Origin: an uncultured Anaerolineae bacterium
GTDB lineage: Bacteria; Chloroflexota; Anaerolineae; Anaerolineales; Villigracilaceae
NCBI GenBank assembly: GCA_903846015.1
Contig: CAIMZS010000627.1
Location: 1 to 64,000, forward strand
Reading direction: 5' to 3'
DNA length: 64,000 nt
The number at the start of each line of letters is the position of its first letter. Positions within the stretch are counted from its first letter, which is position 1. Below are positions 1-10,201 of the stretch, piece by piece. Made by a program: the position numbers and the translations under genes. A model generated the notes under the pieces. It did no database searches and was not told where the DNA came from. It worked only from the letters and a program-made list of their open reading frames with translations.

Positions 1-64
1 CAGATTAGAGCAAGACTCAACCGCCCCGTGCAGAAACCGGCACTATCGCAGAACCGGGTACCAT
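1..64 (-). repeat. Dispersed modular repeat copy R1
   Basis: CAGATTAGAGCAAG...GCAGAAACCGGCACTATCGCAGAACCGGGTACCAT. Confidence 0.85.
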
Positions 65-322
65 GATCTATGCCATTTCACTCCTATTATTTTTTGCCTG
101 GCCTGATGCTGGGCATCCGGATCATATTCTTATGCAACATTAATTCTTGTTCATCCACCTGTCATCTTCCAGATATACAATAGGGATAATTCTCCTCCAA
201 AGAACAAACCGCTAAAGAGTCAGGGCCGGCTCCTTAGCGGTTTTGGTTTTAAATCCACAAATGGCTTGCTGCTCTTTCAGCAGGCTTTACGCCATACCAT
301 CAAGTGACATTATAATGATGGC

Positions 323-1210
323 ATGAATGCGCTCAACAATCTGACCGAAATTAACCTGGACGACCTGGTCTCGTCATTTGGCTTTACGGAACATACCCTG
401 CCCGCCAGGCTGGTGCGTCACATCTTCCACGTGCCGGCAGCCCGATTTGCCAGCCAGATGCTCGAATTTGATAGCGTGGTAGCAACAGGGGGGCTGGCCT
501 CCGGCGCCCGCCACACCATCAAGGATTTCGCCCGGTCAGTACAGGTGTATGGCTCTGAAAATGTACCCCCTGACGGGCCGGCGCTGTTTCTTTCCAACCA
601 TCCCGGCATGATCGACACCCTGGCTCTGTTTGCTGCCATCAACCGCCCCGATCTGCGCATCATTGCGCTCAACCGCCCGTTCCTGCAATCGCTGCCGTTC
701 ACCAGCCAACAGCTCTTATTCATTAGCGACGTTCCATCCGAGCGCATCAGCGCGGTAAAGAAGGCCGCCATGCATCTGCGCAGCGGTGGCGCAGCGCTCA
801 CCTTCCCAGCCGGTCACATCGAGCCAGATCCGGATGTATACCCCGGCGCGGTTGAATCGCTCACGGATTGGACTGACTCGGCTGGAGTGTTTGCGCGCTT
901 CGCGCCCGAGACAAAGATCGTGCCGGTTTTTGTGCGCGGGGTGCTGTGGGAAAAGGCCGTTAAACACCCGTTCACCCGCTTGAAAAAGAGCCGCGAAGAA
1001 CGGGAAAAGATGGGAGCTGCCCTCCAATTGCTGGCGCATATCCTTTTGAAAGCCCGCCCTCTGAAGGTAAAAGTGCAGTTCGCCAAACCAATCACACTGG
1101 CAGAAATAGGTTCAAAGGAATTGTCCGTCATCCATGCCAGCATCATCGACCGTATGAGCGCACTGGTACAATCAGCGCCTTTGAGCAGCGGAATTTCAGC
1201 CCTCAGATAA
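323..1210 (+). CDS. 1-acyl-sn-glycerol-3-phosphate acyltransferase-like (PlsC family)
   Basis: ORF 295 aa; 'FLSNHPGMIDTLALF' resembles the NHxxxxD acyltransferase motif; 'TFPAGHIEPD' resembles the FPEG-type block. Confidence 0.75.
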   Translation: MNALNNLTEINLDDLVSSFGFTEHTLPARLVRHIFHVPAARFASQMLEFDSVVATGGLASGARHTIKDFARSVQVYGSENVPPDGPALFLSNHPGMIDTLALFAAINRPDLRIIALNRPFLQSLPFTSQQLLFISDVPSERISAVKKAAMHLRSGGAALTFPAGHIEPDPDVYPGAVESLTDWTDSAGVFARFAPETKIVPVFVRGVLWEKAVKHPFTRLKKSREEREKMGAALQLLAHILLKARPLKVKVQFAKPITLAEIGSKELSVIHASIIDRMSALVQSAPLSSGISALR

Positions 1211-1221
1211 AGTCTTCACCT

Positions 1222-1275
1222 TGCCCGTAGCCGTGGCCGTGCTAGAACCGGCATTATCGCAGAACCGGGTACCAT
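1222..1275 (-). repeat. Dispersed modular repeat copy R2
   Basis: GGCCGTGCTAGAACCGGCATTATCGCAGAACCGGGTACCAT. Confidence 0.88.
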
Positions 1276-1292
1276 TCAACACCTAAAATCCA

Positions 1293-2300
1293 TTGAACCG
1301 AAAATTGCTCCTGCGTATCCTATTTTTTCTAGCCATAGGCGGGCTGCTTGCCTGGGCGCTGCGCAATGCCCCACTCAAAGAGATCTGGTCTGTGCTGCAG
1401 CGCCTGCAAGCCTGGCAGCTTTTAGCGCTGGCAGCACTTAACGGTCTGCTTTACATCCTGGTAACTTTGCGCTGGTGGATCATCGTTCGGGCTGAGGCGC
1501 GCAACGTGCCATACCTGCCACTTTTGGCTGTGCGTGTATCGGTCTTTGGAGTAAGCTACTTCACCTTCGGCCCACAGGTAGGAGGCGAACCGTTGCAAGT
1601 GCTGGCGCTCCAGCGTCGTTACGGTATCTCTTTCAGCCGCGCCACCGCATCGGTATTAATAGACAAGCTTTTGGAATTCCTGGTCAATTTTCTTCTGCTG
1701 GCGCTGGGGCTGATGGCCATCTTCAGGGCCGGGTTTCTTCCTAATCAAGAACTAGGATTATTTCATCCCGAAAACAATTGGATGCTGACTCTCAGCCTGG
1801 TTTTCCTGCCAGGATTGATCGCCTGGCCTATCCTTCACATCATACTGCTCTACCGGCACATCCATCCATTGACCCGCCTGCTTAACTTCATCCCCTTCAT
1901 CCCCAAACATTCCAGGCTGGTGCGTTTTCTTCGTACCAGCGAATGGATGGCGGGCACCTTCTGCCAACGCCACCCGCGCGCACTGATCGGATCGCTGGCA
2001 GCCTCGCTGCTGGCAGGTGTGGGAATGCTGCTGGATTATGCCCTGATGATTTCCTTTCTCGGCATCCCGCTGCCGTTCTGGCAAACTGTGGCAGGCTGGA
2101 CCGCAGGTTGGTTGTCTTTCCTGGTACCGCTTCCGGGCGGTTTGGGCGCACTGGAAGCCAGCCAGGTATTTGCCCTGGGTGTTTTTGGCATCCCCGCAGC
2201 TACCGCCATCAGCGTAACATTGCTCATGCGCGCCCGCGACCTGCTCATCGGCGGGTTCGGCTTGCTGATGGCTGGCAGCGGGTTTTCAAACCATAAATAA
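1293..2300 (+). CDS. Lysylphosphatidylglycerol synthase TM region / UPF0104-like flippase-type membrane protein
   Basis: 335 aa polytopic ORF; 'VGGEPLQVLALQRRYGISFSRATASVLIDKLLEF' and 'PLPGGLGALEA' match the family; TTG start. Confidence 0.75.
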   Translation: MNRKLLLRILFFLAIGGLLAWALRNAPLKEIWSVLQRLQAWQLLALAALNGLLYILVTLRWWIIVRAEARNVPYLPLLAVRVSVFGVSYFTFGPQVGGEPLQVLALQRRYGISFSRATASVLIDKLLEFLVNFLLLALGLMAIFRAGFLPNQELGLFHPENNWMLTLSLVFLPGLIAWPILHIILLYRHIHPLTRLLNFIPFIPKHSRLVRFLRTSEWMAGTFCQRHPRALIGSLAASLLAGVGMLLDYALMISFLGIPLPFWQTVAGWTAGWLSFLVPLPGGLGALEASQVFALGVFGIPAATAISVTLLMRARDLLIGGFGLLMAGSGFSNHK

Positions 2301-2307
2301 GTACCAC

Positions 2308-2347
2308 TGGTGGAACAACCGCTTCGCGTGGTGGAACAACCACAACC
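2308..2347 (+). repeat. 21-bp-period repeat, intergenic copy
   Basis: GGTGGAACAACCGCTTCGCGT GGTGGAACAACCACAACC. Confidence 0.7.
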
Positions 2348-2422
2348 TACTGCTCCGTATTTATCCATGCTGGCATACTATAATGCCAGCATGGATCCAC
2401 TCACCCTACCAGGAGAAAAGCC

Positions 2423-4231
2423 TTGACCGAAACTACCTCACTTCCCGCCCGCAGTGACATCCCATTTGAACAAACCTGGGCACTCGAATCCATCTTCGCC
2501 ACACCGGAAGATTGGGAAACCGCCTGCAAAAACCTGGACCAACTCATCCCGGCCTTGAGCGCCTATCAAAGCCGGCTCAACGAAAGCCCGCAAGTTTTGC
2601 TGGAAGCCATTTTGAAACTCGAAGAAGTGGGTACCTTGCTTGGGAAAATCGCCACTTACGCCAATAACGCCAGCGCCGTAGACACCTTCGACCAGGGCGC
2701 AACGGCTCGCGCTGGGCAGGCGCGCAGCATCGGCTCACACACCGGAGCAGCCATGGCGTTCTTCGACCCGGAATTGATGACCATCGGATTCGATACACTT
2801 AAGCGATGGATGAAAGAAACGCCTGAACTGGCCTTCTTTGCCCAATATGTTGACCGACTCGAGCGACGCAGCGCCCACGTTCGCTCTGAGGAAATAGAAG
2901 AAGTTCTGGCTCTGACCGGCGATTCGTTTTCGGGCGCGTACAACGCATTCAACATGTTGAATAACGGCGATCTAAAATTCCTGCCAGCCACTTCATCGGA
3001 CGGAACCCAGTATGAAATTGGCCAATCCAGCCTGGGCTCGCTGATCACCCAGCCGGACCGTGATCTACGCCGCAGCGCCTGGCAGAACTATGCCGATGGC
3101 TATCTGGCCTTTAAGAACACCTCTGCCGCCATTCTGACCACCGCAGTTAAGCAGGATGTCTTCATGGCTCAGGTACGCAATTACCCAGGCTCGCTACACG
3201 CATCACTCGAACCTAACAACGTGCCGGTGTCTGTCTACCACAACCTGATCGAAGTTTACAAACAAAACTTGCCCACCTGGCATAAATACTGGCGGGTGCG
3301 CCGCAAGGCCCTGGGGCTGGAGAGTTTTGGTGTGTATGATATCAAGGCTCCTTTAACAACTGCAAAACCCGTTGTGCCATTTGAACAGGCAGTCGATTGG
3401 ATCTGTGATGGCATGGCGCCGCTGGGAGAAGAGTACGTCAGTATTCTGCGTCGTGGCTGCCTTGAAGGGCGCTGGGTGGACCGGTCTCGCAACCGCGGAA
3501 AGCGCGAGGGCGCCTTTTCGAGCGGATCTCACGGCACAAACCCCTTCATCATGATGTCCTATGCCGATGACCTGTTCAGCCTGTCCACCCTGGCGCATGA
3601 GCTTGGCCATTCAATGCACTCCTACTACTCGCGCGACAACCAGCGCTTCTTATATAGCCGTTATGGTCTCTTTGTAGCCGAGGTGGCCTCCAATTTCAAC
3701 CAGGCCACCGTGCGCAATTACCTGATGCGCACCCAGACCGCGCCGGATTTCCAGATCGCCCTGATCGAAGAAGCCATGTCCAATTACCACCGCTATTTCT
3801 TCATCATGCCAACCCTGGCACGTTTTGAACTGGAAATGCACACCCGTGCAGAAAAAGGCGCACCGCTCAGCGCCAATATCCTGATCGGCATCCTGGCCGA
3901 CTTGTTCAAGGAAGGCTATGGAGACGAGGTGGAGTTTGACCGCGAGCGCATCGGCATCACCTGGGCCCAATTCCTTCACATGTACATGAATTTCTATGTT
4001 TACCAGTATGCCACCGGCATTTCTGGCGCGCATGCCCTTTCACATGGAGTGACATCCGGCGCACCCGGGGCTGCCGAGCGTTACCTTAACTTTCTCAAAT
4101 CCGGCAGCTCGCGCTACCCACTCGATGCTTTAAAACAAGCCGGTGTCGACCTGTCCAGCCCGGAACCCGTTTCAGCCGCCTTTCAAGCACTCGCCGGTCT
4201 TGTAGATAGGCTGGAAACACTGGTTGGATAG
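2423..4231 (+). CDS. pepF: Oligoendopeptidase F (M3 family metallopeptidase)
   Basis: 602 aa; HELGHSMHS zinc motif (HExxH) and overall PepF-like sequence. Confidence 0.92.
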   Translation: MTETTSLPARSDIPFEQTWALESIFATPEDWETACKNLDQLIPALSAYQSRLNESPQVLLEAILKLEEVGTLLGKIATYANNASAVDTFDQGATARAGQARSIGSHTGAAMAFFDPELMTIGFDTLKRWMKETPELAFFAQYVDRLERRSAHVRSEEIEEVLALTGDSFSGAYNAFNMLNNGDLKFLPATSSDGTQYEIGQSSLGSLITQPDRDLRRSAWQNYADGYLAFKNTSAAILTTAVKQDVFMAQVRNYPGSLHASLEPNNVPVSVYHNLIEVYKQNLPTWHKYWRVRRKALGLESFGVYDIKAPLTTAKPVVPFEQAVDWICDGMAPLGEEYVSILRRGCLEGRWVDRSRNRGKREGAFSSGSHGTNPFIMMSYADDLFSLSTLAHELGHSMHSYYSRDNQRFLYSRYGLFVAEVASNFNQATVRNYLMRTQTAPDFQIALIEEAMSNYHRYFFIMPTLARFELEMHTRAEKGAPLSANILIGILADLFKEGYGDEVEFDRERIGITWAQFLHMYMNFYVYQYATGISGAHALSHGVTSGAPGAAERYLNFLKSGSSRYPLDALKQAGVDLSSPEPVSAAFQALAGLVDRLETLVG

Positions 4232-4234
4232 TTC

Positions 4235-4455
4235 TCATAACAATAACGAGCGGCATGCAGCTGCTCGTATGACAGGTGTAATTCTGGTTCGTATACATTC
4301 GCAGGAAATTCTTTAAAATAACGAACCTGTCCGCCATTTATTTGCTGAATACAGAAATCGCCGTATTTTTTAGATAAATTCTGAACTTCGAGAATGGGCT
4401 GCATAATCACTACCTTTCTTGAAATAGCTCCGGCTCCTGCACAAATGGCTGTCAT
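4235..4455 (-). pseudogene. Truncated ABC-transporter ATPase N-terminus remnant
   Basis: Minus ORF contains 'MQPILEVQNLSKKYGDF', a typical ABC ATPase start preceded by AAAGG, then loses similarity before any Walker A and runs into the 3' end of pepF. Confidence 0.5.
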
Positions 4456-4667
4456 TCCTGAAAAATCTTTGCTTCAGACGACGTGATAATCCAGGCGGCA
4501 TGCTCCCGGTCCCTTGACGGGAAAGAGAAGCGAATTGTAAAAATATAGCGCAAAACTGGGGCAAAAGATGCAGCCAGAATAATAAGAATATTTGGGCAAT
4601 TCAACTTTGATCAATAGTGTGGTAAATTGATAAGAGTTGTCCACTTTATCCATTCTGGAGGTTTGAC

Positions 4668-4856
4668 ATGAAGATCGCATTGAATATTTTTGGCGGGTTA
4701 CTGGTTTTGATCGGGATCGTCTGGATCCTGCAGGGCATCAACATTCTGCCGGGAAGTTTTATGACCGGGCAGATCAAATGGGCCATCAATGGCGCCATCA
4801 GCGCGGTGATTGGAGCCGGACTGTTATTTTTTGCCAACCGGCGCAAATCATCATAG
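4668..4856 (+). CDS. Small two-TM hypothetical membrane protein
   Basis: 62 aa, two hydrophobic segments, GGAGG upstream of the ATG. Confidence 0.65.
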   Translation: MKIALNIFGGLLVLIGIVWILQGINILPGSFMTGQIKWAINGAISAVIGAGLLFFANRRKSS

Positions 4857-5142
4857 CCATAATTGAGGAAAACGCTCACGCCTGGACACCGACCGCAGGT
4901 TAGTAAAGGGGTCCCCAGGCGCTTGCCATGTTTCCGGTCACTTCCACCCAGAGACCGGAAACATGGCGCAAGAATGCTCACTGTCTCCAGCAAATGCAGA
5001 TCAGAACTGACTAGAGCAAGATCGAGAAATTGTCATATCCATTGGGGTAAAATGGTATATACCCATATTTTGTCGTATGGGCTGCTTTTTTCATCTCCGT
5101 TTCAACTATACTTATGTAAACATCCAGCTTCCAGCCCAGGTG

Positions 5143-5199
5143 TGGTACCTGGTTCTGCGATAGTGCCGGTTCTAGCACGGCCACTGCCACGGCCACGGG
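5143..5199 (+). repeat. Dispersed modular repeat copy R3
   Basis: TGGTACCTGGTTCTGCGATAGTGCCGGTTCTAGCACGGCCACTGCCACGGCCACGGG. Confidence 0.88.
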
Positions 5200-5236
5200 T
5201 GCTGAACCCGCCAAAGGCATACAGGAGATCCCAAAC

Positions 5237-7801
5237 ATGAAAAATTCCGTCCAACAGATATGTGACGCGCCCGCCGGGCAGGTTGAAATTTTGCAGGGCA
5301 ATATGGCCTTTGCCACCGGCTGTGTACGCGGCGGGCTGCATGCTGCTGATGGCTATCCCGGAACGCCCAGTTCGGAAGTGATCGACAAAGGGCTTTCACA
5401 GGTGCAAGCTGACATCAAGGTGGGTTGGTCGGTCAACGAAGCGGTGGCGGCGGCAGTCGGGATGGGACACTCACTGGCGGGACGCGACTGTGTGGTGACC
5501 ATGAAAATCCCGGGACTGTTCCAGGCCGGCGACATCTTCACCAGTGGGTCATTATTCCACCAACCGCGCGGTGCACTGGTGTATTACATCGCCAGCGATT
5601 TTACACCCAGCTCCACGCAGCACACCATCGACCCGCGCTATTTGTTCAAAAGCTGCTTCGTGCCGGTCTTCGAGCCGCGCAACCACCAGGAAATGCACGA
5701 GGCCGCGGCCCTGGCGGTCGAAATTTCCCGTGCTTACAATACCCAGGTAGTGGTAATGCCGAACGGTGCCTTGTGCCACAGCGAAGGGTTGGTACGCCTG
5801 ATGCCCCGGCAGCAGCGTGACCCGCTGCAGATGCCCGAAAGTCTGAAGGAATTCCAGGTGCTGCCAGCCCTGGCGCGCAAAAATTACGATGCTGTGCTGG
5901 CTAAACGCATGCCCGCTCTGCAGGAAATGGTGGAAACCAGTCCGCTTAACCATTGGGAAAAAGGCAGCGGCAGGCAGGGCGTGATCACCTGCGGCGCCAG
6001 CGAGATGTACGTTCGTGAGGTCAAGCAAACCCTGGGCGCGGATATCGATATTCTTTCACTGGCTTTCACGAACCCGCTACCGTTCAAATTGATCCGCAAA
6101 TTCTGCCAGTCGATCCAGGGCGAGATTCACGTGATCGAAGATGGCTACCGTTATATCCAGGAAGCAATCGAGAATCTCGGGTTTGAAGTGAATGGCAAGC
6201 CACCCTTCAGTTCTCTGACCGAATGGACACCGGCGCTTGTAGCCGAGCAGCTCGGCCTGACATCACACCAACATCAACCAGCCCCATCCGCACAGGGTGC
6301 CGTATCGCGACCGCCAGTGATCTGCCCGGGCTGCCCCTACCGCCTTTTCGCCGGGGAAGTGGCGCTGCTAAAGAAGAAAAAACAGCTCGACGTGGTCTTT
6401 GGCGATATCGGCTGCAATACCCTGTTGTATTTCATGAACGCACTGGACACCGGGCTGGCGATGGGCGCGAGCGAGGCCCAGCGGCTTGGCTATGTTTTCT
6501 CCCGTCCCGAACAGGCCGGGCGCTGCATCAGCGTGATCGGTGATGGCACCGAATGCCACAGTGGGATGGATGCCACGCGCAACTCGGTCTACCGCAATAT
6601 GCCCGGCGTAAAGGTGATCCTGGATAATTCCTGGGCTGGGATGACAGGTGGTCAACCATCCCCAACATCTCCCGAAAACCTGGCTGGCCAAAAAATGCGC
6701 TTCAACCTGGTCGAATCACTAAAAGCGCACGGCGCAAATGTAATCACAGTCGGCGCATACGAAAAGAAAAACCTGCGTCAGGCCCTTAAAACTGCGCTCA
6801 ACAGTGCCATAATGGGTGAATTCACCACCATCGTAGTCTCCGACGGCATGTGCGTCCAGAAAGTCACCGCCAGCAGCCAACGCGTTACGGTTGAACCTCT
6901 GGCATGCAAAAAGTGCAATGCCTGCCTGGTCTGTCAGGGCATCGAATTAAACAGGGATGGCATACCCGTTGTCAATAACCTTTGCAGCGGCTGCGGTGGT
7001 TCAACCCCGGCCTGTGTGCAGTTGTGTCCCACCGGCGTGCTCAAGAGCATTGATCTGAAAGACCTCGAGCGATTGGGGGATACCTTCACTGCCGCCCTTA
7101 CTGGTAAAAGTATGTTCCAGGCTCCACCCCCCGAATCCTACGAAAGCTTCTCCCGTGAGGTTGGTCACCAATTCCCAAAGCGGGTATCGCTTGCCATCCG
7201 CGGCGTGGGTGGGCAAGGCAACCTGTTCTTTGGCGGCGTGATGTCAAAACTGGCTTTGCTGGCTGGCTATGGCGAAACCACAGATAACATTATTAAGGGT
7301 GAGACTCATGGTATGGCTCAGATGGGCGGCCCAGTAATCAGCACGTTTGGCTGCGGAGATGTGATCAGTCCGGTGCTACTGCCCGGCACTGCCGACTGCC
7401 TGATCGTAATGGAAAAGAGTGAAGTGCTGCGTCCGGGCTTTCTGGAGATGCTGAAACCCGGTGGAACTGTGCTGCTGGCAACCACTAAAATCGTCCCGCC
7501 CGGTCTGCCAGAAGGACAGTACCCAAGCGATGCGCACATCCACGCCAGTCTGGGCGGGTTCCACGTGATTGAAGTGGATGCGCTCGCAAAAGCCGTTGAG
7601 CTGGGTGACCGCAGCGGGCGCACCGCCAACGTGGTGATGATGGGCATTCTCAGCACGCTGACGCCATTCGACAAGTTCCCGTTGGAATTATGGCTCACGG
7701 CGCTTAAGAAATCCAACCCCAAACCAGCCGTATGGACCGCCAATTATAATGCCTTCCACACCGGTCGCCAGGTGACCCAACCCGAACAAGAAACAGCCTG
7801 A
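5237..7801 (+). CDS. Indolepyruvate:ferredoxin oxidoreductase, fused alpha (IorA) and beta (IorB) parts
   Basis: 854 aa; N-terminal GYPGTPSSEVID, TPP-type 'GDGTECHSGMDATRNSVYRN', two Fe-S clusters (CKKCNACLVC, CSGCGGSTPACVQLC), C-terminal 'IRGVGGQGNLF' gamma/IorB-like domain. Confidence 0.9.
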   Translation: MKNSVQQICDAPAGQVEILQGNMAFATGCVRGGLHAADGYPGTPSSEVIDKGLSQVQADIKVGWSVNEAVAAAVGMGHSLAGRDCVVTMKIPGLFQAGDIFTSGSLFHQPRGALVYYIASDFTPSSTQHTIDPRYLFKSCFVPVFEPRNHQEMHEAAALAVEISRAYNTQVVVMPNGALCHSEGLVRLMPRQQRDPLQMPESLKEFQVLPALARKNYDAVLAKRMPALQEMVETSPLNHWEKGSGRQGVITCGASEMYVREVKQTLGADIDILSLAFTNPLPFKLIRKFCQSIQGEIHVIEDGYRYIQEAIENLGFEVNGKPPFSSLTEWTPALVAEQLGLTSHQHQPAPSAQGAVSRPPVICPGCPYRLFAGEVALLKKKKQLDVVFGDIGCNTLLYFMNALDTGLAMGASEAQRLGYVFSRPEQAGRCISVIGDGTECHSGMDATRNSVYRNMPGVKVILDNSWAGMTGGQPSPTSPENLAGQKMRFNLVESLKAHGANVITVGAYEKKNLRQALKTALNSAIMGEFTTIVVSDGMCVQKVTASSQRVTVEPLACKKCNACLVCQGIELNRDGIPVVNNLCSGCGGSTPACVQLCPTGVLKSIDLKDLERLGDTFTAALTGKSMFQAPPPESYESFSREVGHQFPKRVSLAIRGVGGQGNLFFGGVMSKLALLAGYGETTDNIIKGETHGMAQMGGPVISTFGCGDVISPVLLPGTADCLIVMEKSEVLRPGFLEMLKPGGTVLLATTKIVPPGLPEGQYPSDAHIHASLGGFHVIEVDALAKAVELGDRSGRTANVVMMGILSTLTPFDKFPLELWLTALKKSNPKPAVWTANYNAFHTGRQVTQPEQETA

Positions 7802-8026
7802 AAACTGTTGAATTGGATAAGAATTAGGAGCACCCTTCACAACCGAAAAGGCTTGGCCGAATTTATAGCCATGACTTGGTCTTACGCCAATCATACGCAA
7901 CCTCGCGGTAGACTCTGGTTCTTGTGGGGTTTGGGTTGAGTGGGCTCATCCTGGTCAAATGCTGACCCAGGTGAGCTTGATCGCCATGCATAGAAAGTGA
8001 ACGTCATTCAGTGTTAAAATAGGATT

Positions 8027-8416
8027 ATGGAAAATAAAATCGATGGAGCCCTTGTGTTCATTTTGGATGGGCTGATGACTCCGCTTTACCTGGATCTCGT
8101 AAAATTCCACAGCCTGCGCGGATTGGCAGGTATTTTCAGGCGTGGAACAACCGGTTTGGCGAATGGCAACCTGAACGCGTGGATCAACTACCTGCCCAAC
8201 AGAAATCCAGAAGAAGACGTGTTGATCATCCAGTTGGAAATAGATCCTTCCAGACACATGAACCTTTTCACCGCCTGGTCCAAGGGGGTGATCACCAAAG
8301 AATATGTTACCAACCTGGTCATCCCGGCTGAAGACGATCACAAAACAGTTGAGACGGTTTTTCTGGAGAAGAGGGATGAAATCCTGGCAGATGTGCAAAA
8401 AGCCATGATCAAATAA
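8027..8416 (+). CDS. Hypothetical protein
   Basis: 129 aa ORF, no recognised domain. Confidence 0.5.
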   Translation: MENKIDGALVFILDGLMTPLYLDLVKFHSLRGLAGIFRRGTTGLANGNLNAWINYLPNRNPEEDVLIIQLEIDPSRHMNLFTAWSKGVITKEYVTNLVIPAEDDHKTVETVFLEKRDEILADVQKAMIK

Positions 8417-8570
8417 GGGCAGAAACAAGCCTTTGGCTGGCAATCCTGTAAAAAACAACCATCGAGTCATTAACATGGTTGGTTTGTAATAACCTGGCAA
8501 AGCGCAAGCCAGGGCACGAAAACCACCTTCGTCATCAGGGTGGTTTCGGGTAAAATTCGATAAACCCACT

Positions 8571-9380
8571 TTGGAGCAGATAATGACTCAAATTTTCACC
8601 ATGGAAAACGCCATCGCGTTATTAACTCTGACCGTTCTCGAAATCGTGCTGGGTATCGATAACATCGTTTTCATCTCAATCCTGTCCGACAAGCTACCTG
8701 CCCACCAGCAAGCCCGCGGAAGACAGGCCGGCCTGGCGCTCGCCATGATCACACGCATCCTGCTGCTGCTTTCGCTCAGCTGGTTGATCCACCTGGAACA
8801 ACCGCTGTTCACCGTATTAACCCTCGGCATAACCGGGCGCGACCTGATCCTGCTGACAGGTGGTGTTTTTCTAATCGCCAAGAGCACAATGGAAATCCAT
8901 GACAAGCTGGAAGGCGAGAATGAAAGTAAGGGTCAGGCAGGCAAGGCCGCTGTCTCCTTCGCCGCCGTCGTGCTGCAAATCGGCATCCTGGATATCATCT
9001 TCTCGCTTGATTCTGTCATCACCGCGGTGGGTATGGCCAATAATATTTGGATCATGATCGCTGCTGTCATCATCGCTGTCATCATCATGATGTTTGCATC
9101 AGGCGGAATCAGCCACTTTGTCAACACTCATCCCACCGTCAAGATCCTGGCACTGAGCTTCCTTCTCCTGATCGGCACATCCCTGATCGTCGAGGGTCTG
9201 CATCAGGAAATACCAAAGGGTTACATTTATTTTGCGATGGCCTTCTCGGTGTTTGTCGAGCTGCTCAACTTGAGGGTGCGCGGCACCAGCCACCCGGTGG
9301 AATTGCACCAGGCCTATCAGGCAGATGCAGCCACACCAGCAGCAAAACCTTCAAAGCCATCACACAAGAAACGCAAATAG
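8571..9380 (+). CDS. TerC family integral membrane protein
   Basis: 269 aa; 'LEIVLGIDNIVFISIL' and 'DIIFSLDSVITAVGM' TerC motifs. Confidence 0.93.
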   Translation: MEQIMTQIFTMENAIALLTLTVLEIVLGIDNIVFISILSDKLPAHQQARGRQAGLALAMITRILLLLSLSWLIHLEQPLFTVLTLGITGRDLILLTGGVFLIAKSTMEIHDKLEGENESKGQAGKAAVSFAAVVLQIGILDIIFSLDSVITAVGMANNIWIMIAAVIIAVIIMMFASGGISHFVNTHPTVKILALSFLLLIGTSLIVEGLHQEIPKGYIYFAMAFSVFVELLNLRVRGTSHPVELHQAYQADAATPAAKPSKPSHKKRK

Positions 9381-9398
9381 AGCCCGCTGGTAACTAAT

Positions 9399-10016
9399 AT
9401 GGACACGCGTTTTCAAGATTTGCTGCTCGAATATGCCCAATCATCCACTGACCTATTGCGCAGCCAGGTGGAAGCCACTCTATGGCAGGAATTTGGCACA
9501 AAGGCGGCAGTGTTCGTCATGGACATGTCCGGGTTTTCACGCCTGACACAGCGTTTTGGTATTGTGAGTTACCTTTCTATTGTGCGCCGCATGCAGCTTG
9601 CTTCGCAACCCATCATCGAGCAATACGGCGGCAGCGTGATTAAATATGAGGCCGATAATTGTTACGCCGCCTTCCCCGATTCACTCCCGGCAGTCCAGGC
9701 TGGCCTGGCACTTAAGGCCGCCTTTACCAGCATGAACGTTTATTCCCCCGAAAAGACGGATATCCATGTTTGCATTGGCATTGATTACGGCAATGTGCTG
9801 ATGATCGGCGGACCAGATTATTTTGGCGATACGGTCAACCTGGCCTGTAAACTGGGCGAGGACCTGGCCCGTCCGGGCGAAATACTGATCACCCGTCGGG
9901 CTTTTGAGCGCATCCCAAAAGATGCCGGGGTCACGGGGAAACCCCAAAAATTCTCAATCTCAGGCATCAAGCTAAGTGCGTATTCGATCACATCCGGTGA
10001 TAAATCACCGTGCTAA
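9399..10016 (+). CDS. Class III adenylate/guanylate cyclase domain protein
   Basis: 'VFVMDMSGFSRLTQRFG', 'KYEADNCYAAF', 'IGIDYGNVLMIGG..FGDTVNLACKL' class III cyclase pattern. Confidence 0.85.
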   Translation: MDTRFQDLLLEYAQSSTDLLRSQVEATLWQEFGTKAAVFVMDMSGFSRLTQRFGIVSYLSIVRRMQLASQPIIEQYGGSVIKYEADNCYAAFPDSLPAVQAGLALKAAFTSMNVYSPEKTDIHVCIGIDYGNVLMIGGPDYFGDTVNLACKLGEDLARPGEILITRRAFERIPKDAGVTGKPQKFSISGIKLSAYSITSGDKSPC

Positions 10017-10100
10017 GAGCACAAAGGATCAAACAGCGTCCCCGAGGTAGAACCTATTGCGCGCAGGGTTGGAGTCTGGCAATCTCGTTCATATCATTGT

Positions 10101-10124
10101 GATAGTTCCAGTTCCTGCACGGGG
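10101..10124 (+). repeat. Dispersed modular repeat, degenerate copy R4
   Basis: GATAGTTCCAGTTCCTGCACGGGG. Confidence 0.55.
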
Positions 10125-10201
10125 CATGAAACATTCTCCAGCAACGCAGCAATCTCGCTTTATATTTAATAACATTTTAAAATCTACAAAGAAAATCAGT
10201 C

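Noticed and set aside
9399-10016. Cyclase as part of the M50-CNB or STAND system (CBASS-like)
   Set aside because: It is more than 30 kb away and a class III cyclase, not a CD-NTase. No evidence of linkage beyond the CNB domains.
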